DNA from: Streptomyces sp. GESEQ-4 | GTDB taxonomy: Bacteria > Actinomycetota > Actinomycetes > Streptomycetales > Streptomycetaceae | Length of the DNA: 64,000 bases | Reading direction: 5' to 3' | Assembly: GCF_017948455.1 (NCBI RefSeq) | Contig: NZ_JAFFSU010000012.1 | Span: forward strand, 1 to 64,000 | In this document: positions 32,856 through 41,387 of the stretch, in pieces | How the letters are laid out: each line of letters opens with the position of its first letter | Position numbering within the stretch: position 1 is the first letter of the stretch | Notes under the pieces: generated by a model | What the model saw: only the letters and a program-made list of their open reading frames with translations | What the model was told of the DNA's origin: nothing | Database searches by the model: none | Translations under genes and position numbers: made by a program

Positions 32856-35377
32856 GTCAGGCAGAGCAGAAGTGCCAGCGCCCGGGGTGCGAGGGCGCGT
32901 ACGAGGACGTGGGCGGCGGCGAGCTGTACTGCGACACCTGCGGTCTGGCCCCGGTGGTCTCATCGGGAGGCATGGTCGGCTCGCCGTCCACCGGCATCAG
33001 CCGCAGCGGCAAGGGCTCGTCCGGCAGCGCGAGTTCACGCGCCAGCTCCCGCGCCAGCTCTCGTACGTCGTCGCAGTCGTCGAAGTCGCGGCGCTCGGTG
33101 TCGGGACGCCTGTCGCGCTCCCTGTCGGGCCGTTCCACGGGCCGCTCGGTGTCGGTGCGCAGCTCCGGCTCCAGCGCCGGTTCCAGCGGTCGCGGCCGGC
33201 TCGGCGTCGGACTCGTCCAGGTGCCGGGCGTGCCGCGGCCCGACCCGCGCGAGATGGTCCTGGAGAAGGCGGAGGTCCCGGAGCGCAAGCGGTTCTGCTC
33301 CCGCTCCGACTGCGGGGCCCCGGTCGGCCGGGCGCGCGGCGAGCGGTCCGGCCGTACGGAAGGCTTCTGCACCAAGTGCGGTCACCCGTACTCCTTCGTC
33401 CCGAAGCTGAAGGCGGGCGACGTCGTCCACGGTCAGTACGAGGTCGTGGGCTGCCTGGCGCACGGCGGCCTGGGCTGGATCTATCTCGCGGTGGACCGCG
33501 CGGTGTCGGACCGGTGGGTGGTGCTGAAGGGCCTGCTCGACACCGGCGACCAGGACGCGATGGCCGCCGCGATCTCCGAGCGGCGCTTCCTCGCGGAGAT
33601 CGAGCACGCCAACATCGTGCGGATCTACAACTTCGTGGAGCACCTGGACCAGCGGACGGGCTCGCTGGACGGGTACATCGTGATGGAGTACGTCGGCGGC
33701 AAGTCGCTGAAGGAGATCGCCAACGAGCGCCGCACACCGGGCGGCAAGCGGGATCCGCTGCCCGTGGAGCAGGCGTGCGCGTACGGCATCGAGGCGCTGG
33801 AGGCCCTGGGCCATCTGCACAGCCGCAACCTCCTGTACTGCGACTTCAAGGTCGACAACGCCATCCAGACCGAGGACCAGCTCAAGCTGATCGACATGGG
33901 CGCGGTCCGCAGGATGGACGACGAGGAGTCGGCCATCTACGGCACGGTGGGCTATCAGGCGCCGGAGGTGGCGGACGTCGGCCCCTCGATCGCCTCCGAC
34001 CTCTACACCGTCGCGCGTACGCTCGCCGTCCTCACCTTCGACTTCCAGGGCTACACGAACGTGTTCGTGGACTCCCTGCCCGACCCCGACAACATCGAGG
34101 TCTTCCGCCAGTACGAGTCCTTCTACCGGCTCCTGGTCCGCGCCACCGACCCGGACCCGGCCCGCCGCTTCGCCTCCGCGCAGGAGATGACCGAGCAGCT
34201 CACGGGTGTCCTGCGCGAGGTCGTCTCCCTGCAGACGGGCACGGCCCGGCCGTCGCTGTCGACGCTGTTCGGGCCCGAAGTGAAGGTGACGGACACCGAG
34301 TTGTTCCCCAAGCTGGAGGGGGATGTGTCGCGGTTGGGGGCGCGGGTGGTGACTCCTCGGCGGCGCGTTGCCGGTACGGGTCCTGCCGAGTTGCCGGCCG
34401 TCGGAGCGGGAAATGGACAGGGCGCCCAAGCCCTCGTCAAACCCATCGACGCGCCCGCCGCCGCGCTCGCCCTGCCCGTGCCGCACGTCGACCCGAGCGA
34501 CCCGAACGCCGGGTTCCTGGCGGGCCTGATCGCCTCCGCGCCGGGCGAGTTGACCAGTGCGCTCGCGGCGGCGCCGAGGCAGTCGACCGAGACACGGCTC
34601 AGGCAGATCAGGGCCTGGCTGGAGACCGGCGACTTCGACACCGCGTTGGAGACCCTGGCGCACTTGGAGGCCGACCATCCGGACGACTGGCGGGTCGTCT
34701 GGTACCGGGGCGTCGCCGCGCTGGTGACGGGCGATCACGAAGGCGCGGCGCTCGCCTTCGACGCGATCTACGACGCCTTCCCCGGCGAGCCCTCGCCCAA
34801 GCTGGCGCTCGGCCTGTGCGCGGAGGTGCTGGGCCAGCTCGACAACGCCGCCGAGTACTACCGCCTGGTGTGGTCGACCGACCCGAGCTTCGTGTCCGCG
34901 GCGTTCGGCCTGGCCCGCGTCCGGCTCGCGACGGGCGATCGCAGAAGTGCCGTACAGACGCTGGAGTCGGTTCCCGAGTCGTCCATCCACTACACGGCCG
35001 CGCGCGTGGCCGCCGTGCGGGCGCGGCTGCGTCAGCGCACGGCCGCCGCCGGCGACGTACCCTTCCTGGAGGACCTGACCGCGGCCGCCGGGCAGGTCGA
35101 GGCCCTGGAGATGTACGGTCTGGACCCCGCGCGACGCGAGCAGTTGTCTGCGGAAGTCTTCGGCAGCGCGCTGGACTGGATACTCTCCGGTGGCCAGGGT
35201 TCCGTACCCCCCGCCGCCGGGGGACGGGTGCTGCTCGGCAGCGATCTGGACGAGCGGGGACTGCGTTTCGGCCTGGAGCGTTCGTACCGCACGCTGGCCC
35301 GGCTCGCACGGGGCGGCGAGGAGAGAATCGATCTGGTGGAACGTGCCAATCGTTACCGCCCCCGGACGTGGGTGTAG
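32852..35377 (+). CDS. pknG: PknG-type Ser/Thr protein kinase with zinc motifs, SR-rich linker and TPR region
   Basis: The product is 841 aa. An N-terminal zinc ribbon (Cys8, 13, 27, 30) is followed by an SR-dipeptide-rich linker (about 49-113), a rubredoxin-like motif (Cys149, 154, 173, 176) and the kinase domain. The glycine loop is AHGGLG 203-208, the lysine Lys226, the catalytic loop LLYCDFKVDN with Asp331 and Asn336, and DMG at 348-350 replaces DFG. The C-terminal third is TPR-like (LETGDFDTALETLAHLEAD). Kinase-rubredoxin-TPR is the PknG build known from Mycobacterium, where it controls 2-oxoglutarate metabolism through an FHA protein. It sits with sensor genes upstream and phosphatase, vWA and FHA genes downstream. 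Confidence 0.93.
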   Translation: MSQAEQKCQRPGCEGAYEDVGGGELYCDTCGLAPVVSSGGMVGSPSTGISRSGKGSSGSASSRASSRASSRTSSQSSKSRRSVSGRLSRSLSGRSTGRSVSVRSSGSSAGSSGRGRLGVGLVQVPGVPRPDPREMVLEKAEVPERKRFCSRSDCGAPVGRARGERSGRTEGFCTKCGHPYSFVPKLKAGDVVHGQYEVVGCLAHGGLGWIYLAVDRAVSDRWVVLKGLLDTGDQDAMAAAISERRFLAEIEHANIVRIYNFVEHLDQRTGSLDGYIVMEYVGGKSLKEIANERRTPGGKRDPLPVEQACAYGIEALEALGHLHSRNLLYCDFKVDNAIQTEDQLKLIDMGAVRRMDDEESAIYGTVGYQAPEVADVGPSIASDLYTVARTLAVLTFDFQGYTNVFVDSLPDPDNIEVFRQYESFYRLLVRATDPDPARRFASAQEMTEQLTGVLREVVSLQTGTARPSLSTLFGPEVKVTDTELFPKLEGDVSRLGARVVTPRRRVAGTGPAELPAVGAGNGQGAQALVKPIDAPAAALALPVPHVDPSDPNAGFLAGLIASAPGELTSALAAAPRQSTETRLRQIRAWLETGDFDTALETLAHLEADHPDDWRVVWYRGVAALVTGDHEGAALAFDAIYDAFPGEPSPKLALGLCAEVLGQLDNAAEYYRLVWSTDPSFVSAAFGLARVRLATGDRRSAVQTLESVPESSIHYTAARVAAVRARLRQRTAAAGDVPFLEDLTAAAGQVEALEMYGLDPARREQLSAEVFGSALDWILSGGQGSVPPAAGGRVLLGSDLDERGLRFGLERSYRTLARLARGGEERIDLVERANRYRPRTWV

Positions 35378-35380
35378 TTG

Positions 35381-36703
35381 ATGTCGCAGATGCCCCAGCA
35401 GACCGCCCTGTCCCGGTGCCCGAGCTGCGAGGAACCCCTCGAGTCGGGTGACCGTTTCTGCGGTGCGTGCGGATACGACCTGTCCGCCGTCCCCGCACGA
35501 CCGGAGGACCAACCGACGATCACCATGAACGGCTCGGCACCGCCCCCGCCGGCCGGTGCCGCCGATGTGGACTGGCCCGCCGCCCCCGGCCGGCCCGCCG
35601 CCGCGCATCTGCCGGCCGACCTCCCGGCCACGGACCCGGACGGCCACGCGATCCCCGCACAGGCACCGGTGGGCTCCCCCGTGTCCCCCGCCTCCGGTGT
35701 CCGCTTCGACCGTCCGCCGGAGCCCGACGAGTACCCGCTCCAGGCGCCCGACCCGCGCATCGCCGACCTGACGTCCCCGCCGGAGGGCACCACCGTGTGC
35801 GTCGCCTGTCGTTCCGGCCACGTCGACAACGACGGCTACTGCGAGAACTGCGGGCACGCCCAGCCCCGCGAGCGCGACCACATGGAGCAGGACGCCGGCC
35901 CGGTCGCCGCCGTCAGCGACCGCGGCCTGCGCCACCACCGCAACGAGGACGCGTTCGCCCTCGGCTGCACCACGCTGCCCGACGGCGCCCCCGCGACCGT
36001 GGCGATCGTCTGCGACGGTGTCTCCTCCGCGACCCGCCCGGACGACGCCTCCCTCGCCGCCTCCCGGGCCGCGAGCGAGTCGCTGCTGGCCGCCCTGCCG
36101 CGCGGCACGCACCCGCAGCAGGCGATGCACGAGGCGATCGTCGCGGCCTCACGCGCCGTCAACTCCCTGGCCGGGGAACCCGCCACGGCCCGCGAACACG
36201 CCCCCCACCAGAACGCCCCGGCCTGCACCCTCGTCGGCGCGATCGTGACCGCCGGACTGCTGGTCGTCGGCTGGGTCGGCGACAGCCGCGCCTACTGGGT
36301 GCCGGTGGACCGCAGCTCCCACCCCGCCCGGCTCACCGAGGACGACTCCTGGGCCGCGCAGATGGTCTCCGCGGGCCTGATGAGCGAGGCCGAGGCGTAC
36401 GCCGACGAGCGCGCCCACGCGATCACCGGCTGGCTCGGCGCCGACGCCTACGAACTGGAGCCGCACACCGCTTCCTTCAAGCCGGACCGTGCGGGTGTAG
36501 TGGTGGTGTGCACCGACGGGCTGTGGAACTACGCCGAGGCGGCCGAGGAGATGGCCGAGGTCGTCCCCCTCGACGCCGCCGTGCGCCCCCTGCACAGCGC
36601 CCAGGTCCTGGTCGGTCACGCGCTCGACGGCGGGGGCCACGACAACGTAACAGTGGCCGTCGTGCCGTTCCCGGCCCCGCCGCAGGGGGCAGGATCGGCC
36701 TGA
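35381..36703 (+). CDS. PP2C-family phosphatase with two zinc-ribbon motifs
   Basis: The product is 440 aa from ATG 35381 (a TTG at 35378 adds one residue), directly after the pknG stop. An N-terminal zinc ribbon CPSCEEP...FCGACG (Cys13, 16, 27, 30) leads to a Pro/Asp-rich linker (35-130) and a second ribbon (Cys140, 143, 154, 157). A complete PP2C domain follows from about 173: DRGLRHHRNEDAFALG, VCDGVSSA, GWVGDSRAYW, VCTDGLWNYAE and GGGHDNVTVAVV. Metal-binding aspartates are in place. It is the natural counterpart that removes PknG phosphorylations, from PknG itself or from the FHA protein. Cytoplasmic. Confidence 0.92.
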   Translation: MSQMPQQTALSRCPSCEEPLESGDRFCGACGYDLSAVPARPEDQPTITMNGSAPPPPAGAADVDWPAAPGRPAAAHLPADLPATDPDGHAIPAQAPVGSPVSPASGVRFDRPPEPDEYPLQAPDPRIADLTSPPEGTTVCVACRSGHVDNDGYCENCGHAQPRERDHMEQDAGPVAAVSDRGLRHHRNEDAFALGCTTLPDGAPATVAIVCDGVSSATRPDDASLAASRAASESLLAALPRGTHPQQAMHEAIVAASRAVNSLAGEPATAREHAPHQNAPACTLVGAIVTAGLLVVGWVGDSRAYWVPVDRSSHPARLTEDDSWAAQMVSAGLMSEAEAYADERAHAITGWLGADAYELEPHTASFKPDRAGVVVVCTDGLWNYAEAAEEMAEVVPLDAAVRPLHSAQVLVGHALDGGGHDNVTVAVVPFPAPPQGAGSA

Positions 36704-36816
36704 GGCCAGCGCACGAAACGGACTGGAGGGGACCAGTCCGGACACAGTCATCACCCCGCTCCTGTGGGGTTTTCGAGGGGATCTTCAGGAGATCTTCAAG
36801 GGGGAGCAGAGAAGGC

Positions 36817-38163
36817 ATGGCCAATTTCTCGAAGTCGAACGTGCCGCAGTTCTCGGTGGACGTCTATCAGAACGAGTACCTGCCGGAGGGCGGTCGCGAG
36901 GTCAACGCGATCGTCACCGTGACCGCGACCGGCGGCGGCACGATCGGAAGCGCGGTCGCCGCACCCCACCTCTACGCGCCGGGCCAGGGCCCGGACGCGG
37001 CGGTGGCCATCATGGTCGACTGCTCCGGCTCGATGGACTACCCGCCGACCAAGATGCGCAACGCCCGGGACGCCACGTCCGCCGCGATCGACACCCTGCG
37101 CGACGGCGTGCACTTCGCGGTGATCGGCGGCACGCATGTCGCCAAAGAGGTCTACCCGGGCGGCGGGCGCCTCGCGATCGCCGACGCCACCACCCGCGAC
37201 CAGGCCAAGCAGGCGCTGCGCAAGCTAAGCGCGGGCGGTGGTACGGCCATCGGGACCTGGCTGCGCCTCGCCGACGGCCTCCTGTCCTCCGCGGACGTCG
37301 CCATCCGGCACGGCATCCTGCTCACCGACGGCCGCAACGAGCACGAGTCGTCCGAGGCCCTGAAGTCCGCGCTCGACTCCTGTGCCGGACGCTTCACGTG
37401 TGACGCGCGTGGAGTGGGCACCGACTGGGAAGTGAAAGAAGTCACAGGAATCGCCTCCGCCCTGCTCGGCAGCGCCGACATCGTCGCCGACCCGGCCGGT
37501 CTCGCCGCCGACTTCACGCAGATGATGGAGACGGCCATGGGCAAGGAGGTCGCGGACGTCGCCCTGCGGCTGTGGACGCCGGTGGGCACCACCGTGAAAT
37601 TCGTCAAGCAAGTCGCGCCCACGGTCGAGGATCTGACCGAGCGCCGCACCGAGTCCGGCCCCCGCGCCGGCGACTACCCCACCGGCTCCTGGGGCGACGA
37701 GTCCCGTGACTACCACGTCTGCGTCGAGGTCCCGGCCGCCAACATCGGCCAGGAGATGCTCGCCGCCCGCGTCTCGCTGGTGATCCCGCAGCCCGACGGC
37801 ACCGCCCAGAACCTGGGCGCCCAGGGCCTCGTACGAGCCGTGTGGACCGACGACATGGTCGCCTCGACGTCGATCAACCCCCAAGTCGCCCACTACACCG
37901 GCCAGGCCGAACTGGCACAAGCCATTCAACAAGGGCTCGATCTCCGCAAAGCGGGCGATATCGATGGAGCAACGGCCAAACTGGGCCGCGCCGTTCAGCT
38001 CGCCAGCGACTCCGGAAATGCGGATACGGCGAAACTCCTTGCGAAGGTGGTGGACGTTGTCGACGCCGCGACAGGTACTGTGCGACTGAAGGCGAAGGTC
38101 GCGGAGGCCGATGAGATGACCCTCGAGACCCGGTCCACAAAGACTGTTCGTGTAAAGAAGTGA
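36817..38163 (+). CDS. von Willebrand factor A-domain protein of the PknG locus
   Basis: The product is 448 aa from ATG 36817; longer upstream frames are out-of-frame shadows of the PP2C gene. A beta-rich N-terminus leads to a vWA domain with a full MIDAS: MVDCSGSMDYP (Asp68, Ser70, Ser72), a threonine in GGGTAIGTW and ILLTDGRNEHE. The second half is another beta domain plus a helical C-terminus resembling a tandem repeat module (LAQAIQQGLDLRKAGDIDGA). No signal peptide. vWA proteins bind partners through a metal ion; here it may link kinase and substrate. It follows the phosphatase gene by 113 bp. Confidence 0.88.
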   Translation: MANFSKSNVPQFSVDVYQNEYLPEGGREVNAIVTVTATGGGTIGSAVAAPHLYAPGQGPDAAVAIMVDCSGSMDYPPTKMRNARDATSAAIDTLRDGVHFAVIGGTHVAKEVYPGGGRLAIADATTRDQAKQALRKLSAGGGTAIGTWLRLADGLLSSADVAIRHGILLTDGRNEHESSEALKSALDSCAGRFTCDARGVGTDWEVKEVTGIASALLGSADIVADPAGLAADFTQMMETAMGKEVADVALRLWTPVGTTVKFVKQVAPTVEDLTERRTESGPRAGDYPTGSWGDESRDYHVCVEVPAANIGQEMLAARVSLVIPQPDGTAQNLGAQGLVRAVWTDDMVASTSINPQVAHYTGQAELAQAIQQGLDLRKAGDIDGATAKLGRAVQLASDSGNADTAKLLAKVVDVVDAATGTVRLKAKVAEADEMTLETRSTKTVRVKK

Positions 38164-38245
38164 CCTGAGACAGACGCGAGCCTGACCCCTTGGGGTTGGA
38201 GAAATCCGGTCGTCGCGGCCGGAAAGGAGAGGGGGAAGCGCCGAC

Positions 38246-39703
38246 ATGCCGACCTGCCCGAACGGACACCAGTCGGGTTCCGACGACTGGTGCGAGGTCT
38301 GCGGTCACCGCATGGCCGGTGCCGTACCCCCGCCCCCTCCGCCGCCCCCGGCCGCCGGGTACGGCTACCCGCCGCCCGGCCCGGCCCAGGCCCCGCCGCC
38401 GCCCGGCGGCCACCCCGGTGGACGCCCGCACCTGTCCGCCGTGCCGGACCCCGAGCCGGAGCTCTGCCCGCAGTGCCGCACGCCGCGTGAGGGCGGGGCG
38501 CCGTTCTGCGAGGAGTGCCGGTGGAACTTCCTGACGAACACGGCGACGTCGTACACCCCCGCGGCCCCGCGCCAGCAGGGGCCCGGCCCGGGCGTGCGCT
38601 TCCAGCAACAGCCGCCGCCCGGTCCGTCGTACGGCGGCGGTGAGTCGTACGACTACCAGAGCTCGCGTCCGTCCCAGATGAACCGGCCCGCCGAGCCGCT
38701 CCCACCGTTCGGCACGGACCCGTCGGGGCAGGGCGGCCCGCCTGGCCCTCCGGGTCCGCCCGGTCCGCATGGTGGTCATGGCGGCCAGCCCGGTCACGGC
38801 GGCCAGCCCGGCCCTGGTGGCCCGTCCGGCGGCCACGGCGGCCAGCCCAGTCCCGGTGGTCCTTCGGGCCCCGGTGGTCCGTCCGGCTTCGGTGGCGATC
38901 CGTCGCGGCAGGGTCCGCCGCCTGGGCAGAACCCCGGTGGTCGTGGCGGCCCTGGTGGCCCCAACGGTCCCGGTGGTCCCATGGGTCCCGGTGGCCCCAA
39001 CGGCCCCGGTGGTATGGGTGGTCCCGGTGGACCCGGTGGTCCGGGGCATCCCGCGCAGGCGTTCCAGCAGTCCGGTCCGCCCGCCCCGCCCGCGTTCCCG
39101 CAGGAGACCAACAGGCCGCAGCAGCCCGGCGGTCAGTCCTTCGGCGGCGGCGAGGACGACTGGCTGCTCTCCCCGCCCGGCTCGACCGCGCCCGGCGGCC
39201 CTGGCGGCCCCGGCCCCGGTCAAGGCGGCTACGGCTACCCGCAGCAAGGCGCGACCCAGGCCCCGCCCCCGCCCGGCCCGGCGTACCAGCAGCAGCCGAC
39301 GACCTGGCTGGCGACCATCGGTCCGGACCGTGACTACTTCATGGCGATGATGCAGCGCTCCGGCCCCGAGGCCGCGGGACTCAACCTGCCCGCGTACTCG
39401 CCCGAGCAGCAGCGCGCGCTCACCGGCAACCAGGTCACCATCGGCCGCCGCCGCCATTCCACCGGCGACACCCCCGACATCGACCTCTCGGTGCCGCCGG
39501 AGGACCCGGGCGTCTCGCACCAGCACGCGGTGCTGGTCCAGCAGCCGGACGGCAGCTGGGCGGTCGTCGACCAGAACTCGACGAACGGCACGACGGTGAA
39601 CGGCGCCGAGGAGCCCATCCAGCCCTTCGTGCCGGTACCACTGCAGGACGGGGACCGGGTCCACGTGGGCGCGTGGACGACGATCACGATCCGCCGGGGT
39701 TAG
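38246..39703 (+). CDS. FHA-domain protein with zinc-ribbon motifs and collagen-like linker
   Basis: The product is 485 aa. The N-terminal ribbon is CPNGHQS...WCEVCGH (Cys4, His8, Cys16, Cys19) and a second is CPQCRTP...FCEECRW near 72-90. A long low-complexity region follows; about 155-270 is collagen-like, rich in GGP, GPG and GPP triplets. The C-terminal FHA domain (about 390-485) has the phosphothreonine-binding residues VTIGRRRH, GVSHQHAVL and DQNSTNGTTVNG. It is probably a PknG substrate or reader. It lacks the N-terminal ETTS-type phosphosite of GarA/OdhI, so it is not a simple GarA orthologue. Confidence 0.9.
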   Translation: MPTCPNGHQSGSDDWCEVCGHRMAGAVPPPPPPPPAAGYGYPPPGPAQAPPPPGGHPGGRPHLSAVPDPEPELCPQCRTPREGGAPFCEECRWNFLTNTATSYTPAAPRQQGPGPGVRFQQQPPPGPSYGGGESYDYQSSRPSQMNRPAEPLPPFGTDPSGQGGPPGPPGPPGPHGGHGGQPGHGGQPGPGGPSGGHGGQPSPGGPSGPGGPSGFGGDPSRQGPPPGQNPGGRGGPGGPNGPGGPMGPGGPNGPGGMGGPGGPGGPGHPAQAFQQSGPPAPPAFPQETNRPQQPGGQSFGGGEDDWLLSPPGSTAPGGPGGPGPGQGGYGYPQQGATQAPPPPGPAYQQQPTTWLATIGPDRDYFMAMMQRSGPEAAGLNLPAYSPEQQRALTGNQVTIGRRRHSTGDTPDIDLSVPPEDPGVSHQHAVLVQQPDGSWAVVDQNSTNGTTVNGAEEPIQPFVPVPLQDGDRVHVGAWTTITIRRG

Positions 39704-39713
39704 CGGCTTCCGC

Positions 39714-40724
39714 TCACTCGGTCAGCAGGCGTGGCCGGTCGTTCGGGAGGGGCCAGGCGTACGGCCCCTCCGGGTCGTCCAGCCAGGCCCACTCGTGCTC
39801 GCCGCTGACCGTCACGCCGTAACGCTCCCGCTGCGGCTGCCCCTCGCGCTCCCACAGTGCGTACGCCTCCTGCGGTTCGAGGCTGCCGCGGCTCAGCGCC
39901 AGCAGGAAGCGGAACAGCTCGTGCTCCCGGGCCCGGCGCGGTACGCCGCCGAGGTGCGCCGGTTCCGCGTCGGGCCTGGCCGATCCGCGCAGCGGCACGA
40001 AGTAGGCGGGCGTGTGCAGGAACCGCCCCTCGGCGTGCTCGGCGTCCCGCACCTCCAGCGCGATCAGGCCGGTGGCCAGCGGTGTCAGGATGCGGGCGCC
40101 GGGATTGCACTGGGCGAGCCAGGCGCACGGGATCGAGGTCAGGGTGCAGGTCGCGATGATCCGGTCGAAGGGGGCGCGTTCCGGCACCCCGCGCGCTCCG
40201 TCGCCGGTGACGACGGCCGGGTGGTAGCCGGCGGCGGCCAGGTGCCGGCGGGCCGACTCGGTGATCTCCGGTTCCAGGTCGACGGTGGTGACCAGGTTGT
40301 CGTCGCCAAGTCGGTGGGCCAGCAGGGCGGCGTTGTAGCCGGTGCCGGCACCGATCTCCAGGATCCGGTTGCCGTCCTCCACCCGCAGCTCGACCAGCAT
40401 GAGCGCCATGAGCGAGGGCTGGCTGCTGGAGGAGACAAGCTCGCCGTCCCGCAGGCGGGTGGCCAGCGGGGCATCGGCGTACGCCCCGCGCATCCAGCGT
40501 TCGCGCGTACGCGGGTCGGGGCTCTCACCCCACCGGCGTTCATAGCCGCCGACGACGCCGACGTAGTAGTACGGCACGAAGAGGTGGCGCGGCACCGCCT
40601 CGAACGCCTCCCGCCACACCGGATCCCCCGCCCAGGCCCCGCTCAGCTCGATCTCGCGCACCAGCGCGGCCCGCGCCGACGCGGCGAGGTCGTCGAGTCC
40701 GTTGTCGAGAGCGTGCGCACCCAT
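39714..40724 (-). CDS. SAM-dependent methyltransferase (isoaspartyl methyltransferase-like)
   Basis: The product is 336 aa from ATG 40724 (AGGAAAG upstream). The domain resembles protein-L-isoaspartate O-methyltransferase: VPRHLFVPYYYV, SSSSQPSLMALMLVEL, the SAM motif ILEIGAGTGYNAALLAHRL and a post-motif FDRIIATCTLTSIPCAWLAQ. The long C-terminal extension (about 215-336) is typical of actinobacterial versions, some of which act on ribosomal peptides (FxLD/ATP-grasp systems), but no such peptide or ligase is adjacent. The start codon diverges from the globin gene; the 3' end is 10 bp from the FHA gene. Confidence 0.85.
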   Translation of the reverse strand: MGAHALDNGLDDLAASARAALVREIELSGAWAGDPVWREAFEAVPRHLFVPYYYVGVVGGYERRWGESPDPRTRERWMRGAYADAPLATRLRDGELVSSSSQPSLMALMLVELRVEDGNRILEIGAGTGYNAALLAHRLGDDNLVTTVDLEPEITESARRHLAAAGYHPAVVTGDGARGVPERAPFDRIIATCTLTSIPCAWLAQCNPGARILTPLATGLIALEVRDAEHAEGRFLHTPAYFVPLRGSARPDAEPAHLGGVPRRAREHELFRFLLALSRGSLEPQEAYALWEREGQPQRERYGVTVSGEHEWAWLDDPEGPYAWPLPNDRPRLLTE

Positions 40725-40865
40725 ACGTCCACTTTCCTGCGGGACGGCCCGAGAGGCGAGCACCCATACCGGTCGAACCGGAATCGACCAGTCAGCACAG
40801 ATGGGGATCCACTAGTCGGGACGGTGGTCCTAAGCCTTGAGTCCTGGTCCTCCCCGTCTGAGACC

Positions 40866-41279
40866 ATGGGTGATGTGAAAGAGATTCGGCGCGGCACGCT
40901 TCAGGAGCAGACCTTCTACGAGCAGGTCGGCGGGGAGGAGACCTTCCGCCGACTGGTCCACCGTTTCTACGAGGGAGTCGCCGAGGACCCGATCCTGCGG
41001 CCGATGTACCCCGAGGAGGACCTGGGCCCGGCCGAGGAGCGCCTCACCCTCTTCCTGATCCAGTACTGGGGCGGCCCGACGACATACAGCGACAACCGCG
41101 GCCACCCGCGTCTGCGCATGCGCCACGCCCCCTTCACCGTCGACCGCGCGGCCCACGACGCCTGGCTGAAGCACATGCGCGACGCCGTCGACGACCTCGG
41201 CCTCTCCGAGGAACACGAGCGCACGCTGTGGAACTACCTGACCTATGCGGCGGCGTCGATGGTGAACGCACCGGACTGA
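40866..41279 (+). CDS. glbO: Group II truncated haemoglobin (trHbO-like)
   Basis: The product is 137 aa from ATG 40866; GTG 40875 is also possible, and neither has a strong ribosome site. The two-over-two globin fold is evident: FYEQVGGEETFRRLVHRFYEG, YPEEDLGPAEERLTLFLIQYWGG, the proximal histidine in LRMRHAPFTVD, and Trp at G8 in AWLKHMRDAV. Group II globins bind O2 tightly and are linked to NO/oxidative stress and respiration. It is monocistronic. Confidence 0.9.
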   Translation: MGDVKEIRRGTLQEQTFYEQVGGEETFRRLVHRFYEGVAEDPILRPMYPEEDLGPAEERLTLFLIQYWGGPTTYSDNRGHPRLRMRHAPFTVDRAAHDAWLKHMRDAVDDLGLSEEHERTLWNYLTYAAASMVNAPD

Positions 41280-41297
41280 CCAACCTACGGCGTGTGC

Positions 41298-41349
41298 GCG
41301 CCCCGAAGGGGCGCGGGGAACTGCGCGACCAGCCACGACGGCGCCGCAG
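41298..41349. repeat. Dispersed 52-bp intergenic repeat, copy 2
   Basis: This is identical to 7575-7626, again starting with the GCGCCCC-GAA-GGGGCGC hairpin and again in a gap between convergent genes. It starts 19 bp after the globin stop. Confidence 0.9.
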
Positions 41350-41387
41350 ACAACCGACGGCCCATCGCGGCACTACCAGCGGAGCGT

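Noticed and set aside
35467..36816. Upstream extension of the vWA frame through the PP2C gene
   Set aside because: The first 450 codons are an out-of-frame reading of the phosphatase gene. The vWA protein starts at ATG 36817 with its own ribosome site.
39714..40724. Methyltransferase as part of a ribosomal-peptide maturation cluster
   Set aside because: No precursor peptide or ATP-grasp ligase is found on either side, so the assignment is left general.
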